From IMG/VR virus record IMGVR_UViG_3300025816_000009, positions 17,412 through 81,411 of that record: a stretch of 64,000 nt of DNA; one strand, given 5' to 3'. The first letter of the stretch is position 1. The number at the start of each line of letters is the position of its first letter. The translations under genes and the position numbers were made by a program. Positions 15,683 through 25,400 of this stretch are shown in pieces. The stretch is from a virus. The notes beneath the pieces are model-generated. The model was not told the origin of the DNA. It ran no database searches and saw only the letters and a list, made by a program, of their open reading frames with translations.

Positions 15683-18600
15683 ATGGCAAAGTTTACTCAA
15701 AATATAACGAAGCCATTTTCGCGCTTGAAGAATGGTTTGGTTGAACTTCAAAGATGGTGGCCGGCTTATGTCAAGAATGACGGCGTTGGCGGATTGACTG
15801 TTGACCCTGTTTTGTATCACACCAACTTCGGACATCTCACAAATGCCGATGAAGGCTCACTGAACAGCGAGAATGATACGCCGGGGGTAAGAGTCGAGGC
15901 AATCAAAGACGACGGCACAGCGGCCGCTAATAACGACGGAAGCAATACAACATTCACAATCACTATCTCCGGCGCGGGAACTTTCAGTCCCATGTGCGTA
16001 GTCAGCCAAGCCGGAATTGAAACGAAGTTTATGCTCATCGCTCCATCTCCGGACACTCAAGCAAATGCAGAATCGGTTTACGGCGAGAGCGTTTCATCTA
16101 CCGATAGAGGATTCGGTGGCGGAACTACTTGGCTACTTAGTCAAGGTCCTTATCCTGTTTTCATGACAGTACAGGAGTTCGCAGAGATGCTTGATACATA
16201 CAGGCATATTGGTTCAAATGACGGACATAAGAAAGCATTCCTTCCTCATGCGATGCTCGGTGGCGGTGCTTTAGGTCTAGGAGCGTCCACAGCGCTTCCG
16301 CAGATACAGAATGACCCTAGAGTCTCATCAAGCACTAATTGGCCTGCTGACGGCTCAACAGCGTCAATAACACAATCTCTGATTCGAGCAACGGTCTTCA
16401 TGCCTTTGATGTTAGACAATAATCAATTTGATAAGAGAATAACCAATGCTAGTATTGACCATTCGACACCGAGAGACTACGGAACGACGACCAACCCCGA
16501 GTTTGTCGGTTATCTGACAGCAGATGGAACGGGAATAACAAGATATGATTCTGACCCTCAAGGTGAAGATTCGGCTACAATTAGATACAAAGATTTAGGA
16601 TATTCCGGCGACCACTTACAAGGAAAAGTGGGCGGGTGGTCATACTTTGAAATAAACAAAACACACAACAGCGGTACTCCGGTAAAAGGCGGAATGTCAA
16701 ATCCCGATATTACAGCAGATTCCGGTCCATCATTAGCGCCAAAATATAGAATGAGAATGGCGCTTGCCTGCTTTTTGAAAAATGGAACTTATGATATTAC
16801 AGACGGAAATATAATTCCTTACATTTACGACGCTGATAGAACAATCGGCGGAAAAAATACAATGACACTTTATCAAGTTTGGAACGGTAAAGATGGAAAA
16901 GGCGAAACAGGAAATACTCCGCAACATGATTGCGACGCGCAGATTTACCCGATGTTCGATTTCGTTCAAGGTCCTGTTTCACCGGCGGCTCAAGGTTCGA
17001 ACGCTCACAACAGCGCTTTGGCCGAAGCAAGGTCGTGGCCGAACTTGGTAGCACTAGACACGAATAAATCATTGACTGAAAAAATTAATCCAAAGTTCCA
17101 AATTGTCAGACCGAATCCTCGAAGGCATAGATTGTTCGGAGTTAAATTAACGACAGCCGGTGTCATGGAACTTTTCATTGAAGGAAGTGGAGTCGCAAGT
17201 TATTTTGATTTCCAATGCCGAGAAGGAATGCCGATTTACATCACAGGAATGACAGGGGTCTTGGGAACAGGTTCTCCCAATCCGGATTTCAGACTTGATG
17301 GTTATCAAGATGATGCGGCATCCTCGACAACAATTAATGCAACTAAAACGACAGGTGGTTGGAATATGAACGGTTGGTGGATTACAGCGGGTTTTAGTGC
17401 CGGGTTCGATGAAATCAGCACGAATACATATGATGAAATATTTGGCGATGGTGATTCTACCGCGGTCAAGTTTCAAATCGTTAGAATCAAAACTTTGGTA
17501 AACATTAGACCAACGTCTGAACATTTCTATAGAATAGGTTCAGCGGCTTCTCCATCAACAGCATACGTTTGTCAAGGAAGAAAACCGGGTTATATGGACC
17601 TAGTATTGAAGTTAGGCTCAACCACTAATCCTTACGGAATTGCGCCGATGAGTGTAGGCACGTCCATGGGTTCTCCCGGAAATACACAAGTTAGATTCGG
17701 CGGCGTTGGTTCTCATGGAAGTGGATTTAGTTCTGATACCAATGTTCCCCAATCTGAAAACGATACATATCCTTGTAGGCCAACCGTGAGAAATGCTCAA
17801 TACCCCGACTCAAGCGGACATTTTAACAACGATAATAATTACATTGTTAGAGCGATTAGTCCTCGCAAAGATGGAGACGACACTTTCTCAATGTCTCCGA
17901 CAGTATCTTCCTTTGGTGGTGGTTCTCTAAGAGTTCCGCCGCCTGTTGGTTGGGACTTACCACAGGCTTACTTTTCTTGGCCTATATACCAAACAGGACC
18001 GGCGGGAACTACAGTTCCGGGTAGTGAGACGGCTTCAAGAACGTCTCGTCTTTGGTTGAATGACACGACAGGCGCTTATCCGGTGAGAAACGTAAATGTT
18101 GATTATGGTAGTTTTTCCAAATGGGGTCATCGTGGATTATCAATTGCTATGTTGTCTTACATGGATTCGACTACGGGTCGCCACGCTTGGGATTACATAA
18201 AACCCGTTTCAACTTCGGGAAGTTGGTTATACGGAAGAAACAGACCTTGGCCGGCTCACGAAAGATGCGGAACAAGATTTGGTTATGGACCTTCATTATT
18301 AGAAACCGCCAAAGTCGTAAATACAAATGGGATTTCATACGATGGTTGGCAAGACTACAACGCAAATGGCGGCAATAGAATTGAGGCAGGCGAAGAGACT
18401 ACGAAGATAGGCGTCTCTGAAATCGGTTGTTCTCCTGTATGGTTAGACATGGAGATGAGAGCATTCGTCCCGGTCAGTGAAAACAGAATGACACTCATTG
18501 AGTTCGATAACGGTATTTCATATCCTGTACTCGGAAGACATTCTATGATTACAGGCGGAATAACAAACGACGCTCAATTCGGACTTGGGTTCTATCCAAA

Positions 18601-20533
18601 ATCATCAAACGGTTCAAAACAACAATTCAACGCTTCGACTGCCCCCGAAAGTCAATTGCTTGGAGCATTACAGAACTCATCCGTGGCAACTTCCGGCGTT
18701 GATACAAGAAGACCGACATTCACGCTTGGTCGTCCGGCTGTATATATTTGGGGAACTTCTCCATATTTCTCAAATGCTGATTGGTCGAATACCGATACTT
18801 GGCCGTTCAGTACAAATAAACTTGGTTGGGGTGGTTTAGGAAGTGATGTTGGTTATGGAACAGGAACAGCATTAGCAGAGGGAACTCAAACAATTAGAAC
18901 TGTATTCACCGAAGGCGGAATGGAATTACTTTTGAATGGTAATAGCAAAGGTGTTGACACGAACTCGGGTCAGCACATTTGGGGAATGACAATCAAAGCC
19001 TGCGATGTGTTGGCGGCTAACGGAAGTATCAACACACCGACGGTAATTAAGAACAGTAAGGACGAACCGATTACAAACTCAAGTCCGAATCTAGCCGTAT
19101 CTTCTAAAGATTTACAGATTGATTATTTGACGCTTAGACAAATCCCATCTCCGGCCATGCTTCCTTTTGATGTTAGTACGACAACACAGTCCGTTGCTAA
19201 CGTAGCAAAATATCGAAGCCTCGACATCACGGCTGAAAACATTAGCACTAGCAGAGGTATGAGGATTCGAGTCAGTCTTTTCGAACCGCCTGCGGCGACA
19301 GGAATCCCGCAGGCAGAACCAACTACGGCAATTACAGGATTCACAGATTTAGACCCGGGATTCATAGCAGGTGTTGGAAGTGTTGACCTTTCAAACTTGC
19401 CTGCGTCAGCAATAACAAATGGTTTCGTCATCAAATATCATTTCTATATTCCTCATTCAAATGAAACTGATTTACATCCGATTAATTGGAATCAGATTCC
19501 TATCATTAGAAATTGGGAAGTTCAGTATGATTTGAAACCGACGGCAAGTTTGGACGTGATTGGAAACTCATTCAGTGGCGACCTATCGAGTCCAATAGGA
19601 ACAGAAGTGGGCCACATAATCTCGTTCAGAGGAACAGGAATTACAACTGACGTTGATAGATTAATTTCTCAAATCAAGTTTGACTTCGGTGATGGTTCTC
19701 AAACAGGTTGGTTAGATTTTTCCGACCAAACTTTACAAACAACTACTTACGATGTTGCTCACGTTTATTCGAAAGCAGGTTCTTTCAACGCGGTTGTATA
19801 TTCAAAAGATGACAACGGAAATGAGTCTGTAGCAAGTTCCGCAATATCTGTAGTCGTAGCAGAAGTGAAACCTGTCGCCCTATTGAGAGCAATACCTTCC
19901 ATGATAAGAGCCGGACAAGCAACAACTTTTGACGCTTCTGAAAGTTATGTTTTGTCAACTGACCAATCGAGAACAATTGCATCTTATACATTTGATTTCG
20001 GAGATGGCAGTTCAACTGTCTCCGGCTCAAGCCCGAATGCCGACCATACTTATGCAACCGCCGGAGAATATATGGCGACAGTCAGCGCGACTGACAACGC
20101 ATCTCCGGCCAATACATCCGTTGTCGCGAAAGTGGTTGTCAAGATATTACCTGCGACTCTTGTAATACCGTTAAATCTCAACACCAAGCCGGCTTCATTT
20201 GACCGAACAAGAAAAGCGAACTATAGTTCCACGCCTGTTCTTGATGCAGTATATCCGGAAATGAGCGACATGGGTTCGAGAAGTGATGAGTTCAAGATGA
20301 CAGGTTCATTCCTCAAGGCGACAGCGAATGCCGATATTGATTTCATGGAAGAGATTCTAGTCAGTGGCTCTTTAGTCGAGTTCGAATATGAAGATACAGA
20401 TTACAGCGGAAGTGCAGTAAACAAAAAGTTCGTAGGAAGATTAACTGATTTCAACTATCAAAGAGAAGGTGGACGCCATGGCGAAACACCGTGGTCGGCT
20501 ACGCTGATGCGTGAAGCCGGACTAGGAAATTAA
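15683..20533 (+). CDS. Giant distal tail protein with PKD domains (1616 aa)
   Basis: Follows the tape measure with 1 nt between stop and ATG, so it is probably a tail-tip or distal-tail component. The N-terminus is basic (MAKFTQNITKPFSRLK). The first roughly 1280 residues are Gly/Thr/Asn/Trp-rich and not recognised. Two PKD-like beta domains lie near residues 1300-1480 (FDFGDGSQTG ... DVAHVYSKAGSF; FDFGDGSSTV ... DHTYATAGEY). The last 120 residues (SRSDEFKMTGSFLKATANAD ... FVGRLTDFNYQREGG) resemble domains found in siphovirus distal-tail proteins. PKD folds are frequent in archaeal surface proteins, suggesting contact with the host envelope. No signal peptide is seen. Confidence 0.6.
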   Translation: MAKFTQNITKPFSRLKNGLVELQRWWPAYVKNDGVGGLTVDPVLYHTNFGHLTNADEGSLNSENDTPGVRVEAIKDDGTAAANNDGSNTTFTITISGAGTFSPMCVVSQAGIETKFMLIAPSPDTQANAESVYGESVSSTDRGFGGGTTWLLSQGPYPVFMTVQEFAEMLDTYRHIGSNDGHKKAFLPHAMLGGGALGLGASTALPQIQNDPRVSSSTNWPADGSTASITQSLIRATVFMPLMLDNNQFDKRITNASIDHSTPRDYGTTTNPEFVGYLTADGTGITRYDSDPQGEDSATIRYKDLGYSGDHLQGKVGGWSYFEINKTHNSGTPVKGGMSNPDITADSGPSLAPKYRMRMALACFLKNGTYDITDGNIIPYIYDADRTIGGKNTMTLYQVWNGKDGKGETGNTPQHDCDAQIYPMFDFVQGPVSPAAQGSNAHNSALAEARSWPNLVALDTNKSLTEKINPKFQIVRPNPRRHRLFGVKLTTAGVMELFIEGSGVASYFDFQCREGMPIYITGMTGVLGTGSPNPDFRLDGYQDDAASSTTINATKTTGGWNMNGWWITAGFSAGFDEISTNTYDEIFGDGDSTAVKFQIVRIKTLVNIRPTSEHFYRIGSAASPSTAYVCQGRKPGYMDLVLKLGSTTNPYGIAPMSVGTSMGSPGNTQVRFGGVGSHGSGFSSDTNVPQSENDTYPCRPTVRNAQYPDSSGHFNNDNNYIVRAISPRKDGDDTFSMSPTVSSFGGGSLRVPPPVGWDLPQAYFSWPIYQTGPAGTTVPGSETASRTSRLWLNDTTGAYPVRNVNVDYGSFSKWGHRGLSIAMLSYMDSTTGRHAWDYIKPVSTSGSWLYGRNRPWPAHERCGTRFGYGPSLLETAKVVNTNGISYDGWQDYNANGGNRIEAGEETTKIGVSEIGCSPVWLDMEMRAFVPVSENRMTLIEFDNGISYPVLGRHSMITGGITNDAQFGLGFYPKSSNGSKQQFNASTAPESQLLGALQNSSVATSGVDTRRPTFTLGRPAVYIWGTSPYFSNADWSNTDTWPFSTNKLGWGGLGSDVGYGTGTALAEGTQTIRTVFTEGGMELLLNGNSKGVDTNSGQHIWGMTIKACDVLAANGSINTPTVIKNSKDEPITNSSPNLAVSSKDLQIDYLTLRQIPSPAMLPFDVSTTTQSVANVAKYRSLDITAENISTSRGMRIRVSLFEPPAATGIPQAEPTTAITGFTDLDPGFIAGVGSVDLSNLPASAITNGFVIKYHFYIPHSNETDLHPINWNQIPIIRNWEVQYDLKPTASLDVIGNSFSGDLSSPIGTEVGHIISFRGTGITTDVDRLISQIKFDFGDGSQTGWLDFSDQTLQTTTYDVAHVYSKAGSFNAVVYSKDDNGNESVASSAISVVVAEVKPVALLRAIPSMIRAGQATTFDASESYVLSTDQSRTIASYTFDFGDGSSTVSGSSPNADHTYATAGEYMATVSATDNASPANTSVVAKVVVKILPATLVIPLNLNTKPASFDRTRKANYSSTPVLDAVYPEMSDMGSRSDEFKMTGSFLKATANADIDFMEEILVSGSLVEFEYEDTDYSGSAVNKKFVGRLTDFNYQREGGRHGETPWSATLMREAGLGN

Positions 20534-20653
20534 GTGTAGGTGGGAGCGACCCATAGAACTCTCGACAGGTAATCAAGGCGGGTCATCGTCCCTTTTCCTC
20601 AACACCAAGCCGCACGACGACCGCATACACTGACGCCTTCGTGGTTCTCCTAC

Positions 20654-20728
20654 TTTGTAAAAGTCCGCGGGGGGTTAGTCGCCGTAGGGTTCGTACCTTT
20701 CGCGGTGTCCGTCGCGTCCTCTTACAAA
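20654..20728 (-). ncRNA. sR6: candidate structured small RNA (75 nt)
   Basis: Minus TATA TTTATAAC (from 20755) is followed 24 nt on by TTAGTTTG. The RNA is closed by TTTGTAAGAG (20719-20728) pairing with CTTTTACAAA (20654-20663), then a tandem G-A mismatch, then CGCG/CGCG. Tandem sheared G-A pairs between two helices are typical of K-turn-like junctions. Inside lies a GNRA-like CGCGAAAG stretch. It is convergent with the end of the giant tail gene and has no frame. Confidence 0.55.
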
Positions 20729-20745
20729 CTAATGACAGAGCCTTT

Positions 20746-20788
20746 TGGTTATAAACCTTTTCATTGAGAGTTTAGTAATATTGAGGTA
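20746..20788. promoter_or_regulatory. Dual-box promoter for sR6
   Basis: CATTGAGAG (20762-20770) and ATATTGAGG (20778-20786) lie 16-17 bp apart beside the minus TATA GGTTTATAACC (20748-20758). No plus-facing TATA box is evident; the 20790-20860 interval carries nothing else I can name. Confidence 0.5.
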
Positions 20789-20862
20789 AGAGAAGCGGGC
20801 AATTACAAACCTTCTTGGAATCTCTTCCTTTTCTCGGTTTCCTCATCCTGTCCCGTCTTCTC

Positions 20863-21000
20863 TTAGGTTGTAAGATTTCGCGTTGCTGTTGGTCCTAGCC
20901 TTTTAGTGATATTTTCCATCATTCTATTCAAGTTTTTACACTCTGTTTCTTTCACTACCCTAACTTTCACGAATCCGCGCCGCGTCCTCTTACAAACTAA
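20863..21000 (-). ncRNA. sR7: candidate structured small RNA (138 nt)
   Basis: Minus TATA TTTATAAC (from about 21025) is followed at the fixed spacing by TTAGTTTG. The ends pair over 12 of 13 positions: TTAG-TTGTAAGA (20988-21000, read on the minus strand) with TCTTACAA-CTAA (20863-20875). A purine-rich 3x3 internal loop follows, then CGCG/CGCG, the same order of helices as sR6. It shares the first 20 bases of its predicted transcript with sR6, but the internal sequence differs, as expected for a divergent RNA family. Confidence 0.55.
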
Positions 21001-21013
21001 ACGAGTCGTCTTT

Positions 21014-21072
21014 TGGTTATAAACCTTTTTATTGAGAGTTCTTTACATTGATAGTTCGAAACACTTATAAGG
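21014..21072. promoter_or_regulatory. Bidirectional dual-box promoter (sR7 / 91-aa gene)
   Basis: TATTGAGAG (21030-21038) and ACATTGATAG (21045-21054) lie between a minus TATA (21014-21026) and a plus TATA (CTTATAAGG from 21064). The plus TATA lies 29 nt before the ATG at 21093, with CCTAGGACAGAAC just before the start. Confidence 0.6.
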
Positions 21073-21092
21073 GGGAATGCCTAGGACAGAAC

Positions 21093-21368
21093 ATGAACTG
21101 CCAAGAGGAACAAATGACTCAAGAAATGTGGGACGCTATGCCGGAAGGTATGACCGTAAACTATGTGCGTCAAATGGAACAAATGACTCCTAGAGTAGCC
21201 CCGACTGTATCTGTAATGAACGGTTCTTCCCATCAATGGGACGCTGAAGTAGGCGCTTGGTATGCTACTCGTATAACCAACATGGACGAATTATTGTGGG
21301 CTTACGCTGTTAGAACTGACGGTGGAGATGCTTGGGTCGCTACTGAAACAGAGAGGGTTTACGCTTGA
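21093..21368 (+). CDS. Hypothetical protein with own promoter (91 aa)
   Basis: Not recognised. The ATG at 21093 has the promoter-fixed spacing and the context CCTAGGACAGAAC-ATG shared with the gene at 33305. The protein is acidic and Met/Gln/Trp-rich (MNCQEEQMTQEMWDAM, EVGAWYATRITNMDELLWAY). Its second half, with an alternation of RTDGGDAWVATETERV, resembles in style the small proteins encoded at 28829 and 33305, which also follow dual-box promoters. These may be early or accessory proteins. Confidence 0.6.
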   Translation: MNCQEEQMTQEMWDAMPEGMTVNYVRQMEQMTPRVAPTVSVMNGSSHQWDAEVGAWYATRITNMDELLWAYAVRTDGGDAWVATETERVYA

Positions 21369-21571
21369 GTCTAGCATTCGACAGCCGGCTTGACTTTTTG
21401 AAAAACGGCATCGCCGCTTGGGAAATTGGTAATCAATGGAAAGGGCCATGCGGCCATTCTATCTCTGAAATAAAAAGCGATTGCGTATATTGTATGGCAG
21501 TGCATGAATACATGATGTATTTAGATTGGCTACCGGAATATAATTACGGTCAGACAGTGGGTGGTCAATAA
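21365..21571 (+). CDS. Small Cys/Trp-containing protein (68 aa)
   Basis: A TTG start overlaps the previous stop (TTGA) and the stop overlaps the next ATG, so coupling on both sides supports translation. The middle carries CGHSISEIKSDCVYC, a possible zinc site of C-H-C-C type. No family recognised. Confidence 0.45.
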   Translation: MSLAFDSRLDFLKNGIAAWEIGNQWKGPCGHSISEIKSDCVYCMAVHEYMMYLDWLPEYNYGQTVGGQ

Positions 21572-22152
21572 TGAACATCTTCGTTCTCGATTCTCGTCCG
21601 ATGTTAGCGGCTCAATACCAATGTGATAAACACGTCCCGAAAATGATAGTCGAAAATATGCAAATGCTAACAACGGCGCTTGTTAAATCCGGTTCACTTT
21701 TACAATCTGAATTACCGTTCCGCGTTGATGGAATCACAAGATATTCCGGAAACGCATATCCTCACCATCCTTGTACGAAATGGGTTGGAAAAGACTTGAC
21801 AACAAATCTTGAAAATGTCAGTGAAGTCGATGGGAAAAATTACGCTTGGTTATGGCTTAACACCAACCAATTGTTTATTGAATACAATCGAAGATTCAAC
21901 AAAGTCCACGGTTGTCTCAAAGCATACAACCAACTACCAATTCCAACAGACTATTCAATTCAGTTAGCAAAATGCCAAATGCAACACAATCACGATTTTG
22001 TCTTGGCTATGCCGGACGAATACAAAGACCCGGACGCAGTAGTGGCTTACAGGAATTATTATCACAGCAAGACTTTCGCTAAGTGGGAAAAAGACCCACG
22101 TCCAAACGGCAACACGCCTGTTTGGTGGAAGGGTCATAAAGGTGGGATTTGA
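21571..22152 (+). CDS. Conserved phage protein often labelled pyrimidine dimer DNA glycosylase-like
   Basis: A 193-residue protein with the pattern of a family widespread in marine T4-like phages: MNIFVLDSRPMLAAQYQCDK at the start, HVPKMIVENMQMLTTAL, HPCTKWVGKD, YNRRFNKVHGC and the terminal MPDEYKDPDAVVAYRNYYHS followed by WEKDPRPNGNTPVWW. Homologues are commonly annotated as pyrimidine dimer DNA glycosylase, but the catalytic N-terminal Thr of T4 DenV is not evident, so DNA repair is only a tentative role. It is in an operon with three other small genes. Confidence 0.55.
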   Translation: MNIFVLDSRPMLAAQYQCDKHVPKMIVENMQMLTTALVKSGSLLQSELPFRVDGITRYSGNAYPHHPCTKWVGKDLTTNLENVSEVDGKNYAWLWLNTNQLFIEYNRRFNKVHGCLKAYNQLPIPTDYSIQLAKCQMQHNHDFVLAMPDEYKDPDAVVAYRNYYHSKTFAKWEKDPRPNGNTPVWWKGHKGGI

Positions 22153-22155
22153 GGA

Positions 22156-22428
22156 ATGAATATGGAACTGAAAGAATTGACAGTAAAACAGATAATGAGA
22201 TGGAGAGGCGTAGTTCATGGACCGGATGCGGTTGAAACTAGGTTTCAGATTGAATCAGAACCCGGAGCGGATTCGTTAGCGTTATTCCAACTTGAGTTAA
22301 CTGCTAACTTTGCTCATGCTCGTATGTCTGATGTATTAGTTAGAGAAATACTCACACCAATGAAAAATGATTTCAGAGGTGTTAAGTTCATCAAAGAGGA
22401 AGATGCTCAACAATATATGATTCAGTAA
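22156..22428 (+). CDS. Hypothetical protein (90 aa)
   Basis: Not recognised. It starts 3 nt after the previous stop and is part of the 21093-22428 operon. The protein is a compact alpha/beta type with no cysteines, signal or membrane segment (MELKELTVKQIMRWRG at the start, LVREILTPMKNDFRG later). Confidence 0.5.
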   Translation: MNMELKELTVKQIMRWRGVVHGPDAVETRFQIESEPGADSLALFQLELTANFAHARMSDVLVREILTPMKNDFRGVKFIKEEDAQQYMIQ

Positions 22429-22461
22429 GGGTGATGAACCCTAACCCACGCTGATTCATTC

Positions 22462-25400
22462 GTGCCTAAAGTCCCAACCACGAAGGTTTCTCTGATTCCG
22501 CCATTGGGTGCGGGCTTGGGATTGCCGTTTACCGTGATGTATGCGGATGAAAAAATTGACCCATCGTCAACAACGGCAGGGAGATTTAATCGAGATTCAG
22601 ACTTGTTGGCTGATTCATATCCAAGAACCGGACAGTTAGCAACTCAACCAATGCCGAATGCTCCAAAGATTCAGACTAGACAACAATCATCCGGGGGAAT
22701 AACTCCCACTTCCGGAAATACTTTCAATTTGAAACCTGTTTATGAATCAGCATATTTTAACATGGGAGCGCCAAGTTTGAATTATGGAATGGGTCAATTA
22801 GAGTTTTGTCAATTGATGCAACACTCATCTCGGTCAATGTGGGATGCAACTAAGATTCGTTCAGAGTTCATAGTTCCGAGAAGGACGTATTCGACCGCCG
22901 GAAGATACACATCCCATCCCCGAAGAAAGTTTGCATCAGCAAGACAAGGTAATTTTTCTTTGATGGAAGTCATGTCCGCTCCCGACGTCAACGCACTTCA
23001 CACGCCATGCGACCAATTAATCGGAACAGTGGGCGGCTTGGATGGAGTCGGCGCTTGTTCAAATGCAAACTTCAATGGTGGAATGCGGGTTGCGGCTTTG
23101 ACTCATTTTGCTAAATCCGATTTACCTTCGAACGGTTTTGGCTTGACTTATGGCGACGCACATAATACAATATTCGCAACATCTCTGCATTCTCATCCAA
23201 TCAAGGATGGTCAGACTACAGCAAATGCCGGCATCGCTTCCAACGGCGGCGGGACTTCCGATTGGTCGGGTCAAAACTTCTATGAAACTTGGGATGTTAT
23301 GTGGACTTTGAATCAACACACAATTCCTCAAACATTGACCGCAGGGACTACGCTCTCCGCTCCCGATGCTTGTATGACTGCTGACGCTACCAACAATACA
23401 GACGACGACCATTACTTCAAGATGAATACAATTCAAAGTGTGGCCGTTCGAGACATACCGACATATGGTGGAACAGAGAAGACCTCTCCAATAGGAGCGG
23501 CGCAGTATGGGAATCATGTAGTTGCTGATTCTTGCGGGCTTGTAGGATTTGAGGGAACTATTTCAGTGTCGGGATTCTTTTCAGTTTCAGCCGGAAAACT
23601 TGGTGGTAATAGTTTCAGTGAAGATTTATGGAATACAGAAGGCGTCGGATATGGCGGATTAAACATACAGGTTCACTCCGGTTTGACTCATAGAAGAAAT
23701 CGCTTGTACTCTCAAAGAACAAACAATGCCGCTAAAGAATATGACACGATTTTCAGATATGGTTCAGACGGAACAGCAGTTCAACCGATGACAGATGCGA
23801 TGAAAACTCGCGCAAAACGCTTTGCCGGTTCGACTATTGACGCCAATAGTTCTTCCTTCTATGCAACAAGAACTCTGTACGACAACAAGGGTTCGTTTGG
23901 TGGCGGCGGAAATCAAGATTTAGTTGGAGATATTCCAACAACAAATGCTCCGGGAATCCTTGGAGATACTGCGGACATGAATGCAACTTCGGTTTCTAAC
24001 ACTTACAGTTCGGCTTTCTTGAAAAACAGGATTCCAACAAAAGTAAAAATTGTTCCTCAAATTGTTGGATATGAAAATATCACAGTCGCTCCCGGAAGTT
24101 CGAAGACAACTCAACATAGTGGCGCTTCTAATATTGTATTTAGAAAACCAATTGTCGATTATCACGTTCTCGTCTCCGTAATAAAACCGACAACAAATGT
24201 TGCGAAGTCAGCGGCGGCAAGTCCGAACAACGGACACGAAGATGTTGGAACTCCGACAAGTCGAAATAATCCCGCTCCAAGATGGCCGACTATTGACGCC
24301 AATTACGACGGGGAGTCATGCAACATTTTCCATGCGGTTTTCAGAATAAATCCGGAAAACTTGGAACAGGTTTACATCAATACTAGCCAAGGGGCGGCTC
24401 ACGATTTGAATATGAATGAGAAAATATGCGCTCATTCTGTTATGCCTAGACATAATTACGGCACTAACGCTCTCGCCGGAAAAACTTCGCAGGGTTGGGG
24501 TCTTCATCAAATGACACCATTTCGACCAATCTCAAATCACGCTTGGGCAAAGATTCCTAGACTATCCGGAACAATTGAGCCGGGTGGGTTTTATCAGAGA
24601 GGTGGAATATCTCATTTATGGGATGCTGATGGATATGGTGGCGAACTTTTCGTCTCCGCTGACATGACTCACGCTTCTGATTTCAACTCACAAGTTTGGG
24701 GCAACGGACAGATGTGGCCGGATGGAGATAACAACGCAGGTAATCCGCCCGGTTCTGAACTTATGATATTCAAATACAGTAGCAGGGGCGACCCATTTTA
24801 CACCAAGGGGGCTACTACAATGGCCGATAATCCACTAAGGGCGGCGATGGTAGCCAAGACCAATACAGACTACATAACAGGGTTCTATGCGGCTTCTATG
24901 GATGGCGGTTTTACTATCACTGACACTGCAACAAAAACTTGGAAGGGGTGGTCAATTCATGATTGGGTATTCCCTCAAAAAGAATTGATGAGATATTTGG
25001 GAAGAGAAGACAAAGGACTTCTTTCTAATCACCCAAGTTTGCACTGCTCGTCTCTTAGCATTCAAGAAGATGGCCGAATGTTAATGGCCGCCATTCAGAG
25101 AGATGTGATTGTCAGTGCTGACGAATATCCTTACGAAGATGTAGGATTTCCATTGAATCCGAGTATAAGTGCGACAGAATGTCCGTCGGGTTTCTATTAC
25201 GATGCGGCTTCTAAAACCTGTAAATCAATTATGAATCCGACTTACGATTCTAGCGGAAGTGTTTGGCCGGGAACAGGAGATGAAATAGCCGGCTTGGAAG
25301 CACCTAGACCTGTTATTGCGGCTGACGGAACTAAATCAACAAACACTCCACCCGGAAATAATTTTTCAAGATGGCCGACTTGGACTACTCTGAAAGCGAA

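Noticed and set aside
20654-20993. Archaeal H/ACA guide RNA because of ACA near the 3' end of sR6 and sR7
   Set aside because: The ACA bases are inside the closing helix rather than single-stranded after it, and no target pocket is evident.
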